A stretch of 64,000 nucleotides of DNA from Streptomyces collinus. GTDB taxonomy: Bacteria > Actinomycetota > Actinomycetes > Streptomycetales > Streptomycetaceae. Where the stretch lies: contig NZ_CP133771.1 in the NCBI RefSeq assembly GCF_031348265.1, positions 4,960,001 to 5,024,000 of the forward strand, given 5' to 3'. Under the pieces are notes generated by a model, which made no database searches, was not told the origin of the DNA, and saw only the letters and a program-made list of their open reading frames with translations. The translations under genes and the position numbers were made by a program. Positions 1-9,704 of this stretch are shown piece after piece; position 1 is the first letter of the stretch, and every line of letters starts with the position of its first letter.

Positions 1-1293
1 CTGCTGGAGCAGCACCGCGAACGCCAGTGACAGCAGCATCGACGCGCCGATCATCATCACCGGGTCGTCGGAGGCCCCGAGCGCCTGGTCGGGGTTGAGC
101 CGCGCGCCCAACTGCACGCCGAAGTACAGCACCAGCAGTACACCCGCGACGATGCCGACGAAGAAGTACAGAACCTCCAGCAGCCGCGCGGACGCGGTGA
201 TGTAGAAGCCCGTCAGACCGTCCTGCACCCCCGCCACCAGCGCCCGCCCGGGCAGCAGCGCGAACAGGCCACCGGTGATGACCGCGGACGCCTTCACGTC
301 CACGTGGCCCAGCGTCAGCGCGACCCCTATCGCGGCCGGGGGCATCGCGGCCACCGTGAACTGGTAGAACTCCGGCAGCCCCCGGCCCGCGCACAGCCAC
401 GCCAGCCGGTCGCCGAGCATCGCGCCCAGCGCCGCCGCGACGAACACGATCAGGTCGCCGCCCACGAGCACCGAGGCCGCACCGGCCAGCAGCCCGCTCG
501 CGCCGGTCAGCGCCCAGCCTGGGTAGGGGTGGCGGTTACGGCGGATCTCCGCCAGCCGCCGGTAGGCCTCCTCCAGGGAGACCGCCGTCTCGTGGTCGCT
601 GAGGTCGTCCACCAGCTGGTACACGGCCGCCAGCCGCGTGTAGTCGGTACCCCGTCGGCGCACCGTCCGCGACGCCGTGACCGGGTCGTCCACGAGGGAC
701 GGCTGGTAGGAGATCGCCAGCAGCGTGAAGGTGACGTTGGGCTCGCAGCGGTCCAGGCCGTACGACCGGCAGACGGCGAACATCGCCGCCTCCACGTCCT
801 CGGCACCCTCACCGCCCGCCAGCAGCAACTCGCCGATGCGCAGCGTCAGGTCGAGCACGCGCGGCACCGCCGGCCCGCTCTCGTCGCCGCCGCGCTGGAT
901 CGCCTCCGGCGCAGGCCGCTCCGCCACCGGCATGCGCAGCATCGTGCGCATCCGGTCCTGCCACGGCACGTCCTTGGTCAGGCTGACCACGGGGATCCCG
1001 GTCGGCGGCGTGAAGGCCGACGGAGCGTGCCTCGTGCTGTAGGTGCTCGGCGGGGTGAACGCCGACCCCTCCTGCTCCGCCGAGGGCACCGCATGCACGT
1101 CCAGCCCCTGCGGCACGGCGAACTCGGAGGTGGTCTCGGGCTCCGCACCGGCCGTTCTGTGCAGGGCCAGGCCCTCGGGGATCGCGAACTCCGACGTCGT
1201 CGACATGTCCCCGTCGACGCCGGTCCCGGCCGGAGGCAGGAACGCACTCCTCGCCTCGTCCGACTTCGGTTTGCGGTCCTCCGCGTCCGTCAC
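1..1293 (-). CDS. threonine/serine exporter family protein (3' end cut off)
   Basis: Partial gene: 431 codons are visible and the C-terminus runs off the left edge. The GTG start has an AGGGAG ribosome site about 8 nt upstream. The first ~120 residues are hydrophilic and low in complexity. They are followed by the ThrE-type N-terminal domain (DUF1212), recognised by LTLRIGELLLAGGEGAEDVE near residue 150 and an RRRGTDYTRL segment. Several hydrophobic spans follow (e.g. TGASGLLAGAASVLVGGDL), consistent with the membrane part of the ThrE family, which exports threonine and serine in Corynebacterium. The actual substrate here is an inference from family. It lies downstream of ppa on the same strand, separated by a hairpin. 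Confidence 0.85.
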   Translation of the reverse strand, partial: MTDAEDRKPKSDEARSAFLPPAGTGVDGDMSTTSEFAIPEGLALHRTAGAEPETTSEFAVPQGLDVHAVPSAEQEGSAFTPPSTYSTRHAPSAFTPPTGIPVVSLTKDVPWQDRMRTMLRMPVAERPAPEAIQRGGDESGPAVPRVLDLTLRIGELLLAGGEGAEDVEAAMFAVCRSYGLDRCEPNVTFTLLAISYQPSLVDDPVTASRTVRRRGTDYTRLAAVYQLVDDLSDHETAVSLEEAYRRLAEIRRNRHPYPGWALTGASGLLAGAASVLVGGDLIVFVAAALGAMLGDRLAWLCAGRGLPEFYQFTVAAMPPAAIGVALTLGHVDVKASAVITGGLFALLPGRALVAGVQDGLTGFYITASARLLEVLYFFVGIVAGVLLVLYFGVQLGARLNPDQALGASDDPVMMIGASMLLSLAFAVLLQQ

Positions 1294-1365
1294 TGCCTGG
1301 CGCTCCCTGTACGACACGTCAGCCTCGTACCCCCCACAGCCTCAGTATGCGCACAGACGGACGAA

Positions 1366-1393
1366 CGGGCCGCACACGCAGGCGTGCGGCCCG
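1366..1393 (-). terminator. hairpin downstream of ppa
   Basis: A perfect 10-bp inverted repeat, CGGGCCGCAC/GTGCGGCCCG, with an 8-nt loop lies between the ppa stop and the exporter start. No strong T-tract follows, which is usual for Streptomyces terminators. Confidence 0.6.
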
Positions 1394-1412
1394 TCAGCAA
1401 CAGCAGAGGAGG

Positions 1413-1904
1413 TCAGTGACCGCCCTGGTCCTTGAACCGCTTGTAGGACCGCTCGATCTCGGCCTCGGCCTCGGTGCGGCCCACCCAGTCGGCACCCTCG
1501 ACCGACTTGCCGGGCTCCAGGTCCTTGTACACCTCGAAGAAGTGCTGGATCTCCAGGCGGTCGAACTCCGACACGTGGTGGATGTCCCGCAGGTGCTCCA
1601 CACGCGGGTCCGTCGACGGCACGCACAGCAGCTTGTCGTCGCCGCCCGCCTCGTCCGTCATGCGGAACATGCCGATCGCGCGGCAGCGGATCAGGCAGCC
1701 CGGGAACGTCGGCTCGTCGAGGATGACCAGCGCGTCCAGCGGGTCGCCGTCCTCGCCGAGGGTGTTCTCGACGAAACCGTAGTCGGTCGGGTAGGCGGTC
1801 GAGGTGAAGAGTCGCCGGTCCAGGCGGATACGACCGGTCTCGTGGTCCACCTCGTACTTGTTGCGCGAACCCTTCGGAATCTCGATCGTGACGTCGAACT
1901 CCAC
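1413..1904 (-). CDS. ppa: inorganic pyrophosphatase
   Basis: Soluble family I inorganic pyrophosphatase, which hydrolyses PPi to two phosphates and so pulls biosynthetic reactions forward. The 163-residue length is typical of prokaryotic PPases. Signature stretches are IEIPKGSRNKYEVDHE, YPTDYGFVENTLGEDGDPLD (with the Mg-binding acidic residues of the DGDPLD motif) and KDLEPGKSV. The GTG start is chosen because GGAGGAG sits 6 nt upstream and the protein then begins MEFDVTIEIPKG, as in relatives. The frame stays open upstream to a weaker ATG/GTG, but that would add residues encoded by the ribosome site. The gene is divergent from dacB. Confidence 0.97.
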   Translation of the reverse strand: MEFDVTIEIPKGSRNKYEVDHETGRIRLDRRLFTSTAYPTDYGFVENTLGEDGDPLDALVILDEPTFPGCLIRCRAIGMFRMTDEAGGDDKLLCVPSTDPRVEHLRDIHHVSEFDRLEIQHFFEVYKDLEPGKSVEGADWVGRTEAEAEIERSYKRFKDQGGH

Positions 1905-1983
1905 CGGTGGCTCCTCCATGATCAACACATAGTTCTGGTGGTTAAGTGTCCCTCACGCAGGTGTGTGATCGCGAAAGGGGCTG

Positions 1984-3570
1984 GTGGTCGTGCCAGAGCT
2001 GAGGCCTTGGCGGGCCGCGAAACCGCACGTGGTGCGCCTCGCGGATGCCGTACGACCGCGCCTGGCCCGGGCCGCAGCAGCCACGAAACCACGGCTCGAA
2101 CGGCTCGCACGAGCCGCAAGACCGCAGGTCGCGATGGGTGCGCGGCCGAAGGCCTGGCAGTACACCGCGGGCGCCGCCACCGCCGGACTCGCACTGACCG
2201 CCGGTGTGGTGACCGCCGCCGGTCCCTGGGACTCCTCGGGTCAGCGTACGGCCGAGCGGGACCGGGCAGTGGCGCTGGGCCGCGCGGGTGGCACAGATCA
2301 CGGCAGCGCCCCCGGCGCGCCCGGCCGGCCCCGCCCCGCCCCCAGCGCCGGACCGGTGCTGACCGGCCTCGGCGGCGTCAGCACCGTCAAGTCGGCCCCG
2401 GACGGCAAAGCCCTCACGGACGCCCTCACACCCCTGCTGAAGGACCCCGCCCTCGGCCCCCGGCCCGCCGCCGCGGTCATCGACGTGACCACCGGCAGGC
2501 GCCTGTACGGCAAGGCCTCCGGCACCGCGCTCACCCCCGCCTCCACGACGAAGGTCGCCACCGCCGTTGCCGCCCTGTCCGCGATGGGCGCCGACCACCG
2601 CCTCACCACCCGCGCCGCGCTCGAACCCGACACGAAGGAAGTCGTCCTGGTCGGCGGCGGCGACCCCACGCTCACCGCCCGCGAGAAGGCGGGCCCGTGG
2701 GCGAGCCTGCGCACCCTGGCCGCCGGGACGGCCGCCGCCCTCGCCGACCGGGGCGTCCGCGAGGTGACCCTCTCCTACGACACGACCCGCTACGCGGGCG
2801 ACGAAATGCACCCGATCGGGGTCGACGGCAACCTCGCCCGCGTCACCCCCCTGATGGCCGACGAGGGCCGCACCGACGACTCGACGAGCGGCCCGGCCCA
2901 GCGCGTGCCGGACCCGGCCGCGGACGCGGCCCGCCGGTTCGGGGAGCTCCTGAAGTCCCACGGCATCAAGACCACGGCCCCCGGCCCGTCCAAGGCCACC
3001 AACCGCGCCAAGACCCTCGCGGTGGTCTCCTCGCCCCCGCTCTCCGCCGTCGCCGAACGCATGCTGACCAACAGCGACAACGACATCGCCGAAGCCCTCG
3101 CCCGCCAGACGGCCATCGCCACGGGCGACCGGGCCGACTTCGCCGGCGCCGGCAAGGCCATCAGCACCCAGCTGCGCAAACTCGGCCTCCCCGTGAAGGG
3201 CACCGCCTTCAAGGACGGCAGCGGCCTGAACCGCGCCGACCGGCTGACCCCCGACCTCCTCACCGCCCTGCTCGCCAAGGCCGCCGACCCCTCCCACCCC
3301 GAGCTGCGCCCGGCCCTCACCGGCCTCCCCGTCGCCGGGTTCACCGGCACCCTGACCACCCGTTACACGGACGGAGCATCCGGCGTCGTCCGCGCCAAGA
3401 CCGGCACCCTCTCGGGCGTCCACACCCTCGCGGGCACCCTCGTCGACGAGGACGGCCGCCTGCTCGCCTTCGCGTTCATGGCCACGGACACGGACCCCGG
3501 CAGACCGGCGGCGACCCAGCAGGCACTGGACCGGATCGCCAGCGCGCTGGCGGCGTGCGGCTGCCGGTGA
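1984..3570 (+). CDS. dacB: D-alanyl-D-alanine carboxypeptidase/endopeptidase, PBP4 (S13) family
   Basis: Low-molecular-weight penicillin-binding protein that trims or cleaves peptide cross-bridges of peptidoglycan outside the membrane. All three catalytic motifs of the S13 family are present: STTK (Ser187 nucleophile, Lys190), SDN (364-366) and KTG (472-474). A hydrophobic anchor or signal segment lies at about residues 60-80 (AGAATAGLALTAGVVTAAG), preceded by an unusually long, basic Ala/Arg-rich cytoplasmic N-terminus. A proline-rich linker (~105-125) leads into the catalytic domain. GTG at 1984 is only 3 nt after AAAGGGG; the in-frame GTG at 1990 has better spacing (9 nt) and may be the true start. 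Divergent from ppa. Confidence 0.93.
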   Translation: MVVPELRPWRAAKPHVVRLADAVRPRLARAAAATKPRLERLARAARPQVAMGARPKAWQYTAGAATAGLALTAGVVTAAGPWDSSGQRTAERDRAVALGRAGGTDHGSAPGAPGRPRPAPSAGPVLTGLGGVSTVKSAPDGKALTDALTPLLKDPALGPRPAAAVIDVTTGRRLYGKASGTALTPASTTKVATAVAALSAMGADHRLTTRAALEPDTKEVVLVGGGDPTLTAREKAGPWASLRTLAAGTAAALADRGVREVTLSYDTTRYAGDEMHPIGVDGNLARVTPLMADEGRTDDSTSGPAQRVPDPAADAARRFGELLKSHGIKTTAPGPSKATNRAKTLAVVSSPPLSAVAERMLTNSDNDIAEALARQTAIATGDRADFAGAGKAISTQLRKLGLPVKGTAFKDGSGLNRADRLTPDLLTALLAKAADPSHPELRPALTGLPVAGFTGTLTTRYTDGASGVVRAKTGTLSGVHTLAGTLVDEDGRLLAFAFMATDTDPGRPAATQQALDRIASALAACGCR

Positions 3571-3642
3571 CCGCCACCCACCCCGCGCCCCCACGGCCAA
3601 CCCCCGGCCCTCGCCGCCCTGCCCCAGCGGTCGGCGCTCACG

Positions 3643-3648
3643 TACGGT
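3643..3648 (+). promoter_or_regulatory. -10 box of a probable leaderless promoter
   Basis: TACGGT ends 6 nt before the ATG at 3655, so transcription would start at or next to the start codon. No ribosome site is visible. Confidence 0.5.
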
Positions 3649-3654
3649 TGACGC

Positions 3655-4782
3655 ATGACGAGCATCGGTGGTGCTTCAACCGGCATGGTCGACTGGAATC
3701 TCGCGGTCGCGACCGCGACCCGGCTCGTACGGCCGGGCCCTGAGGTCAGTCGCGACGAGGCCCGGGCCGTCGTCGCGGAGCTGCGCCGGCATGCCAAGGC
3801 CTCGGAGGAACACGTCCGCGGATTCACCCGACTGGGCACCGAGGAGGGGCACGACACCCCCGTCCTCGTCGTCGACCGCCCGGGCTGGATCCGGGCGAAC
3901 GTCGCCGGGTTCCGGGAAATCCTCAAGCCCCTGCTCGACAAGATGCAGGAACGGCGCGGCAACACCCCCGGCGGCTCCGTCATGGGCGCCGTCGGCGGCA
4001 AGGTCACCGGCGTCGAACTGGGCATGCTGCTGTCCTTCCTGGCCTCCCGCGTCCTCGGCCAGTACGAGACCTTCGCCCCGGCCACCCGCGAACTCCCCTC
4101 CGGCGCCAACGGCGGCGGCCGGCTCCTCCTCGTCGCCCCGAACATCGTCCACGTCGAGCGCGAACTCGACGTCGCCCCCCACGACTTCAGGCTCTGGGTG
4201 TGCCTGCACGAGGAGACGCACCGCACCCAGTTCACCGCCGTTCCCTGGCTGCGGGACCACCTGGAGGGTGAGATCCAGGCCTTCCTCCAGGAGACCGACG
4301 TCGACCCCATGACCGTCCTCGAACGCGTCCGGGAAGCCGCCCAGACCCTCGCCGGAGGCCGCCCCGAGGCCGAGGAGGACGACGGCGGGCGCTCCCTCGT
4401 CGAGATCGTCCAGACCCCCGCCCAGCGCGAGATCCTCGGCCGCCTCACGGCCGTGATGTCCCTGCTGGAGGGCCACGCCGACTTCGTGATGGACGGCGTC
4501 GGCCCGGACGTCGTACCGACCGTCGGCGAGATCCGCGAGAAGTTCCAGCAGCGCCGCGCCAAGGGCGCCTCCCGCCTGGACCTGGCCCTGCGCAAGCTGC
4601 TCGGCCTGGACGCCAAGCTCCGCCAGTACCGGGACGGCGAACGCTTCGTACGGGCCGTCGTCGACGAGGTCGGCATGGACGGCTTCAACCGGGTGTGGAC
4701 CTCGCCCAACACCCTCCCCACCAAGTCGGAGATCGCCAAACCGGCGGACTGGGTCGCGCGGGTGCACCGCAGGGCCGAGTAG
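3655..4782 (+). CDS. zinc-dependent metalloprotease, DUF2342 family
   Basis: Cytosolic protein of 375 residues with a zincin motif HEETH at 185-189, in the context LHEETHRTQFTAVPWLRDH. This matches the actinobacterial DUF2342 / 'coenzyme F420 biosynthesis-associated' family (family identification from memory). No signal peptide is seen. The substrate is unknown; the F420 association is only a phylogenetic-profile label. In Streptomyces it sits immediately upstream of tilS, as here, with a 196-nt gap. The start ATG has no Shine-Dalgarno sequence, but a -10 hexamer at 6 nt suggests a leaderless message. Confidence 0.85.
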   Translation: MTSIGGASTGMVDWNLAVATATRLVRPGPEVSRDEARAVVAELRRHAKASEEHVRGFTRLGTEEGHDTPVLVVDRPGWIRANVAGFREILKPLLDKMQERRGNTPGGSVMGAVGGKVTGVELGMLLSFLASRVLGQYETFAPATRELPSGANGGGRLLLVAPNIVHVERELDVAPHDFRLWVCLHEETHRTQFTAVPWLRDHLEGEIQAFLQETDVDPMTVLERVREAAQTLAGGRPEAEEDDGGRSLVEIVQTPAQREILGRLTAVMSLLEGHADFVMDGVGPDVVPTVGEIREKFQQRRAKGASRLDLALRKLLGLDAKLRQYRDGERFVRAVVDEVGMDGFNRVWTSPNTLPTKSEIAKPADWVARVHRRAE

Positions 4783-4978
4783 TGAACATCGCGGGAGAGT
4801 CGTGAAAGGAAACCGGCGGACGACAGGCGAACGCCCCTCCAATCACCCGTCCGAGGGACCGTGAGGCAGGGGTAGGCGTGCAATGCTCGGGGAACGGCCC
4901 GGTTCTGTCACCATCTACACACTCTGCGTGACCGACACGCGGGCTCACCCCCCGAAAACTTCATGAAGGGAACCGGAC

Positions 4979-6055
4979 ATGGGTCCCCATCCTGCGGTCG
5001 CGGCGATACGCCTGGCGGTCCGCCGCGTCCTCCACGACCTCCTCACCGAACACCACCGCGTCCCCGCCGCGGTCTCGCACGCCCCCGCGCACGAGCATCC
5101 CCCGAGCTCTCGGCTGCGCTCGAGCAGGGAGGTACCCCCACCCCCGCCGCTCGTGCTCGTGGCGTGCTCCGGCGGCGCCGACTCCATGGCCCTCGCCTCC
5201 GCCCTCGCCTTCGAGTCCCCCAAGCTCGGCATCAGAGCCGGCGGCATCACCGTCGACCACGGCCTCCAGCCCGGCTCCGACGCCCGCGCCGCTGAAGTCG
5301 TCCAGCGCCTGCGCGAACTCGGCCTCGACCCCGTCGACTCCGTCGCCGTCACCGTCGGCCGCACCGGCGGCCCCGAAGCCGCCGCCCGCGACGCCCGCTA
5401 CGCCGCACTCGACACCGCCGCCGAACGCCACGGCGCCACCGCCGTCCTGCTCGGCCACACCCGCGACGACCAGGCCGAGACCGTCCTGCTCGGCCTCGCC
5501 CGCGGCTCCGGCATCCGCTCCCTGTCCGGCATGGCCGCGGTCTCGGGGGCCGGCGGCCGCTACCGGCGCCCCTTCCTGGAGCTCGACCGGCAGACCGCCC
5601 GCAAGGCCTGCATGGTCCAGTCCCTGCCCGTCTGGGACGACCCCCACAACGCCGACCCGGCCTACACCCGCTCCCGGCTGCGCCACGAGGGCCTGCCCGC
5701 CCTGGAGAAGGCCCTCGGCAAAGGCGTCGTCGAGGCCCTCGCCCGTACGGCCCAGCTCTCCCGCGACGACGCCGACGCCCTCGACTCCTGGGCGAGCCAG
5801 GCCGAGGCCACCGTCCGCGACGCCGCAGGGCTCCTGGAGTGCGCCAAGCTCTACGCCCTGCCGCCCGCCGTACGCCGCCGCGTCCTGCGCCGGGCCGCCA
5901 TCGAGGCCGGGGCGCCCGCCGGGTCGCTGTTCGCCCGCCACATCGAGGAAATCGACCGGCTGATCACCGGCTGGCGCGGTCAGGGAGCCATCAACCTCCC
6001 CGGCAAGGTCGTGGCCCGGCGGCAGGGTGGCAGACTGGTGATTCGGCAAGGCTGA
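4979..6055 (+). CDS. tilS: tRNA(Ile)-lysidine synthetase
   Basis: N-type ATP pyrophosphatase that converts C34 of the tRNA-Ile(CAU) anticodon to lysidine, so that it reads AUA. The PP-loop SGGADS is at residues 64-69. Further family motifs are VDHGLQPGSD, GHTRDDQAETVLLGLARGSG and RPFLELDRQTARKAC. The 358-residue length fits the short actinobacterial form. AAGGGAA precedes the ATG. The ~residue 40-57 stretch PPSSRLRSSREVPPPPP does not look like TilS. It is encoded by what I recognise as a widespread Streptomyces repeat (see repeat at 5099). Upstream of hpt with a short gap, probably co-transcribed. Confidence 0.95.
   Translation: MGPHPAVAAIRLAVRRVLHDLLTEHHRVPAAVSHAPAHEHPPSSRLRSSREVPPPPPLVLVACSGGADSMALASALAFESPKLGIRAGGITVDHGLQPGSDARAAEVVQRLRELGLDPVDSVAVTVGRTGGPEAAARDARYAALDTAAERHGATAVLLGHTRDDQAETVLLGLARGSGIRSLSGMAAVSGAGGRYRRPFLELDRQTARKACMVQSLPVWDDPHNADPAYTRSRLRHEGLPALEKALGKGVVEALARTAQLSRDDADALDSWASQAEATVRDAAGLLECAKLYALPPAVRRRVLRRAAIEAGAPAGSLFARHIEEIDRLITGWRGQGAINLPGKVVARRQGGRLVIRQG
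5099..5140. repeat. Streptomyces-type short repeat inside tilS
   Basis: The core reads CCCCGAGCTCTCGGCTGCGC then TCGAGCAGGGAGGTACCCCC. It closely resembles a short element I recall scattered through Streptomyces genomes (AGCTCTCGGCTTCGCTCGAG followed by a G-run and a C-run). It contributes in-frame residues to the TilS N-terminus. No second copy was noticed in this window. Confidence 0.5.
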
Positions 6056-6114
6056 ACCACGACCCCTCCCCGCAGTCGCCAGGAGGGGCCGCTCGGCCGG
6101 TGGGACGACCGAAA

Positions 6115-6678
6115 GTGATGCGGGTGGACGCGAAAGACATGGGTGCCGACCTCGAGAAGGTGCTCATCACCAAGGAAGAGATCGACGCCAAGCTGACCGA
6201 GCTGGCTGCGAAGATCGACGCGGAGTACGCGGGCAAGGATCTGCTGATCGTCGGAGTCCTCAAGGGCGCGGTGATGGTCATGGCCGACCTCGCCCGGGCG
6301 CTGTCCACCCCCGTCACCATGGACTGGATGGCCGTATCCTCGTACGGGGCGGGCACCCAGTCCTCCGGTGTGGTGCGGATCCTGAAGGACCTCGACACCG
6401 ACATCAAGGGCAAGCACGTCCTGATCGTCGAGGACATCATCGACTCCGGCCTGACCCTGTCCTGGCTGCTCTCCAACCTCGGCTCGCGCGAGCCCGCATC
6501 CCTCAAGGTGTGCACGCTGCTGCGCAAGCCCGAGGCCGCGAAGGTGGCCATCGACGTGGAATGGGCCGGCTTCGACATCCCCAACGAATTCGTCGTGGGA
6601 TACGGCCTCGACTACGCCGAGAAGTACCGCAATCTCCCGTTCGTCGGTACGCTCGCGCCCCACGTGTACGGCGGCTGA
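6115..6678 (+). CDS. hpt: hypoxanthine phosphoribosyltransferase
   Basis: Purine-salvage enzyme that transfers the phosphoribosyl group of PRPP to hypoxanthine or guanine. The type I PRTase PRPP-binding motif LIVEDIIDSGLTLSWL is present. The flexible-loop region SSYGAGTQSSGVVRILKDL and the C-terminal FVVGYGLDYAEKYRNLPFVG are typical of HPRT. The product is 187 residues, the family's usual size. The start is uncertain: GTG 6115 is directly followed by ATG 6118, and a further in-frame GTG at 6100 lies about 13 nt after AGGAGG. The tilS-hpt-ftsH order is conserved in many bacteria. Confidence 0.95.
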   Translation: MMRVDAKDMGADLEKVLITKEEIDAKLTELAAKIDAEYAGKDLLIVGVLKGAVMVMADLARALSTPVTMDWMAVSSYGAGTQSSGVVRILKDLDTDIKGKHVLIVEDIIDSGLTLSWLLSNLGSREPASLKVCTLLRKPEAAKVAIDVEWAGFDIPNEFVVGYGLDYAEKYRNLPFVGTLAPHVYGG

Positions 6679-6864
6679 GAACCCGGCCGGAGTGCCGTGC
6701 CGGTGATCGGGAACCCCAGCGGGCTTCCCGCCGTTGGAGCAGGCGTAGGCGGATCGCCAGCCGTCCCTCGCGGCTTCAGGTGACAATGCTGGGGTACCGT
6801 CCGAAGAACAGTCTTTATCAAACTCACTATGGCAGGAGGGACGGGGCGGCACCGCTCCGTATGG

Positions 6865-8904
<2,040 letters not shown>

Positions 8905-8944
8905 CCGGGCTCTCCCGGCCGGCCCACCGGCCCCGGAATGGATG

Positions 8945-8982
8945 CCGCGCCCCCCAGGTTTTAGCCTGGGGGGCGCGGCTTT
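8945..8982 (+). terminator. intrinsic terminator after ftsH
   Basis: A perfect 14-bp stem, CCGCGCCCCCCAGG/CCTGGGGGGCGCGG, with a TTTTAG loop is followed by CTTTG. It separates ftsH from folE, so folE needs its own promoter or read-through. Confidence 0.85.
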
Positions 8983-9030
8983 GCGCCATATGCGCAGGCC
9001 CACCGTGAAGGAACAGGAACGAGGCACCAG

Positions 9031-9636
9031 ATGACCGACCCCGTGACGCTGGACGGCGAGGGCCAGATCGGCGAGTTCGACGAGAAGCGCGCCGAGAACG
9101 CCGTACGTGAACTGCTGATCGCGGTCGGCGAGGACCCGGACCGCGAGGGCCTGAGGGAGACGCCGGCGCGGGTGGCACGGGCGTATCGCGAGCTGCTCGC
9201 AGGGCTGCGGCAGGAGCCCGAGGACGTTCTGACGACGACGTTCGACCTGGGGCACGACGAGATGGTCCTGGTAAAGGACATCGAGATAGTTTCCCTCTGT
9301 GAACATCATTTGTTGCCATTCCATGGTGTAGCCCATGTGGGTTACATCCCGGCCGAAACTGGCAAGATCACCGGCCTGTCGAAGCTCGCGCGTCTCGTCG
9401 AGGTGTTCGCCCGGCGGCCGCAGGTGCAGGAACGACTCACCACGCAGATAGCGGACTCGCTGATGAAGATCCTCGAGGCGCGGGGCGCCATCGTCGTGAT
9501 CGAGGCGGAGCACATGTGCATGTCCGTGCGCGGCATTCGCAAGCCAGGGGCCAAGACCACGACATCTGCGGTCCGTGGCCAGCTTCGGGATGCTACGACC
9601 CGGTCCGAGGCGATGAGTCTGATACTGGCGCGCTGA
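9031..9636 (+). CDS. folE: GTP cyclohydrolase I
   Basis: Converts GTP to 7,8-dihydroneopterin triphosphate, the first step of folate synthesis. The 201-residue length is typical. The zinc ligands are the Cys and His of SLCEHH (codons 88-93) and the later Cys of EHMCMSVRG. The pterin-site stretch HVGYIP...GKITGLSKLAR is intact. Codons 80-106, around the active site, are strikingly A+T-rich and use codons (GTA, ATA, GTT, TGT, CAT, TTG, CCA, GGT) that the rest of the gene avoids. The next gene is an intein-like endonuclease. The other folate genes are on the opposite strand, convergent. Confidence 0.96.
   Translation: MTDPVTLDGEGQIGEFDEKRAENAVRELLIAVGEDPDREGLRETPARVARAYRELLAGLRQEPEDVLTTTFDLGHDEMVLVKDIEIVSLCEHHLLPFHGVAHVGYIPAETGKITGLSKLARLVEVFARRPQVQERLTTQIADSLMKILEARGAIVVIEAEHMCMSVRGIRKPGAKTTTSAVRGQLRDATTRSEAMSLILAR
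9268..9347. other. A+T-rich recoded patch in the folE active site
   Basis: Hand count gives about 36 G/C in 80 nt (45%), against roughly 70% on either side. The reading frame is intact and encodes the catalytic SLCEHHLLPFHGVAH region. This points to gene conversion from low-G+C DNA or to selection for altered sequence at this site. Confidence 0.75.
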
Positions 9637-9704
9637 CCCGGTTGTCAGCGGTGCCCGATACCGTCCTTGATCAGTGAGGTGATCGCTGCTCAGGGGGGAT
9701 CGCG

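Noticed and set aside
1342..3743. Long plus-strand frame antisense to ppa running into dacB
   Set aside because: Low-complexity Arg/Pro/Gly reading in the wrong frame of dacB; no start signal or domain.
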